Shown piece by piece: positions 62,301 through 64,000 of a stretch of 64,000 nt of DNA. The position numbers were made by a program, and so were the translations under genes. Source of the stretch: Lycocorax pyrrhopterus obiensis (taxonomy: Eukaryota; Chordata; Aves; Passeriformes; Paradisaeidae). The notes beneath the pieces were generated by a model that was given only the letters and a program-made list of their open reading frames with translations, had not been told where the DNA came from and ran no database searches. Positions within the stretch are counted from its first letter, which is position 1, and every line of letters starts with the position of its first letter. The stretch covers positions 930,001 through 994,000 of the forward strand of contig JACSVZ010000039.1 of assembly GCA_014706295.1 (NCBI GenBank). The letters are read 5' to 3'.

Positions 62301-64000
62301 TACTTTGTCTTACATAAAAGTGTTATTTCTGCCAGGTCAATCATTTATACTTAGGTCTAGGTACATGCAATCAGCATTCTTCCTCATCGTGAATTCCATT
62401 TTCATTCAGTCTGTTCCCATGAGGCATGCAGTGCACGTGGCTCCAATACAGCTTCTACAAATTCAGTAGTGAAATGTTTTTATTCACAGGTTTTGCTTAT
62501 TTATTTGTTTTGCTGTGAAATTTGCTGGGTAAGCGCTGTTTCCAAGGTACATCAGGAACCAATGTCAAAAGTCTTGCTGGGAGAATTCTAAAGTATTTGA
62601 AATCTTTTACCATGTTACTTAATCTATCTTACCTTCATTATCAGGAATCTTGTCACATGTGTGATAAGACTTTGTTACTACATTAGAAAATTGAATACTG
62701 ATAAGAGGCTATTACATATGATAAAATTTTGATCAGACTGTCCTATTGTAGCAGAACAGAAGCCAATTCCTAGATTCAAAGAATTACATTATGGAAGAAC
62801 ATGGAGTATACTAGCTCTCTTTCATAGCTGACGTAGGAATATTGACAGTGGTCCCATTAATGGATTTGTAAAGCATGTATAAGATTGGAACTCAGTCCAT
62901 GTCTCCCATCCTCTTGTCTGGTTTTGCAAAGTTCTAGGACATTTTAGGAAAAAAAGTGTGTCTTTTTCCTGAGTGCTTATATAAAGCATTATATTCCATT
63001 GCTTTCTGTCATTTCTATTTTTCTGATTGTTGCTATTAGGTGTTTGCTACTACTAGACCTCCTACTTCTTCTTTCTCTGCTTCCTCCTTATGATCCATTT
63101 TATTTCATCACAATATCTGCATTCCAACTTCTTTTTATTTTGTAGGTTTGTTGGGGCTTTTACACTTGCTTTTATATTATGCTTCTGGATGAAAACCTGA
63201 TCATCATGAGGGATTTTTGCTAATCAGAGTGTGATTTTTTTTCTAATCATTTCCATAACACCAAGAACTCATTCTTTTAATCTATGTAAATTAACTTCTC
63301 TTTTCTGACCATCACAAGTCCCAATTTGTTTGGAAATTTTACTGACAGATAAGTTATACTTTATAGCACAGAGTTTAAAAAACATATGTAGTTTTCTCAA
63401 AAGTAGCCACTGATGTCTTCATATACTAACAGTATTAGACTTTCTGTGGAAGCAAGTATCTCACCCTTAAATCCTTTCTCTGGCATAAAAAATGCCCCAT
63501 ATTTGTGTTGCAGAAGTAGATGTGACAAATGTCTGAGTCCAAATACAGACAGCAAAAATCCTGAAACTACAGTTCTGGAAATACCTGTGTGAGAAACAGC
63601 CCCCCTTGTCAGTTAGAAAGCCTGATTATCAACAATTTGTATTGCACCCTGCCCTATATATCTGACCCGAAACCCTGACCTGGAATTCAGATCATCCAGA
63701 GACATCCCACAAGCACATTCATTAAAGCCCTTAGTATACACCAAAGCAAGTTGCTTAATAAATGCTCTTCTGTTTTAAAATCAGCTGTCTAGTTTGCATT
63801 ACTACTAAGACACAACAATGCCAGTTCAGGAATTTTAGCTTAGTGAAGTATTCTCTTGGATTGTTCCTAAGAAGGTGTTGGATTTCCCAAAGTAGTTAAT
63901 TCTTTCCAGCCAAGAACAGAGAGCCAACTTCAACACTAAGATATACAGACATGTTTTTCATGCATGAAAATGAGAAAATGGGAAAAATATATGGAAAGGA
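59346..64000. other. Non-coding DNA to the window edge
   Basis: About 4.6 kb with no recognised gene. Sequence at about 59460-59910 is less AT-rich, with several CpGs and an octamer-like ATTTGCAT (about 59598-59605). A 41-bp tandem duplication lies at 60203-60281. Frames are short (at most about 108 codons) and not recognised. Confidence 0.5.
60203..60281. repeat. Diverged 41-bp tandem duplication
   Basis: TTCTGTGGGGATGAAA starts both copies (60203 and 60244). Each then continues with CCT, a variable TTCTGCTTTTC or GTTGATTTTCT segment, and CATAAG. Several substitutions separate the copies, so this is older than the 58.6-kb duplication. Confidence 0.85.

Overview
This window looks like non-coding DNA from a bird nuclear genome. 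The evidence is its repeats: several CR1 LINE 3' ends of the avian type (two with the terminal ATTCTGTG/CACAGAAT-like octamer tail), and four long terminal repeats that I recognise as avian endogenous-retrovirus LTR types. Family recognition is from memory and unaided by a search. The type of the LTRs and of the '[10 protein letters not shown]' CR1 subfamily suggests a neoavian, perhaps passerine, genome, but that is only a guess. The background is AT-rich and rich in poly-A/poly-T runs. No open reading frame exceeds 160 codons, and no host protein-coding exon, tRNA, rRNA, CRISPR array or bacterial-style gene could be supported. The stretch is best read as intergenic or deep-intronic sequence, a gene desert at this resolution.

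Layout. 1-3187: unremarkable AT-rich DNA with a short tandem duplication near the left edge. 3188-5802: two related CR1 copies in opposite orientation (minus strand 3188-3957, plus strand 5420-5802), with a MIR-like SINE relic and a GATA microsatellite between them. 5803-10949: no recognised element. 10955-11595: a solo LTR with a 5-bp target-site duplication (ATGCC). About 14547-15120: an older LTR remnant. 15126-22623: featureless except for an 11-bp minisatellite. 22624-22707: a short CR1 tail. About 28244-29201: a minus-strand LTR with an internal ~50-bp repeat array. 33160-33650: a young-type CR1 tail directly followed by a much older, heavily decayed CR1 ORF2 fragment. About 44190-44515: an internal CR1 ORF2 fragment. 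48784-49697: a solo LTR with perfect 7-bp terminal inverted repeats and a 5-bp target-site duplication (GGGTG). 54-61 kb: simple repeats, a recent 57-bp tandem duplication, a 41-bp tandem duplication and a second MIR-like relic.

How the pieces relate. Nothing here works as an operon or a pathway. The content is a chronological stack of retroposons: MIR-like SINE relics and the degraded amniote-type CR1 are oldest, avian CR1 3' ends are intermediate, and the two solo LTRs with intact target-site duplications are probably youngest. All recognisable coding remnants belong to CR1 ORF2 (reverse transcriptase C-terminal part) and are broken. I found no convincing undescribed system. The items most worth a second look are the inverted CR1 pair (possible long dsRNA), the old CR1 and MIR-like relics (possible exapted elements), and the recent local duplications.
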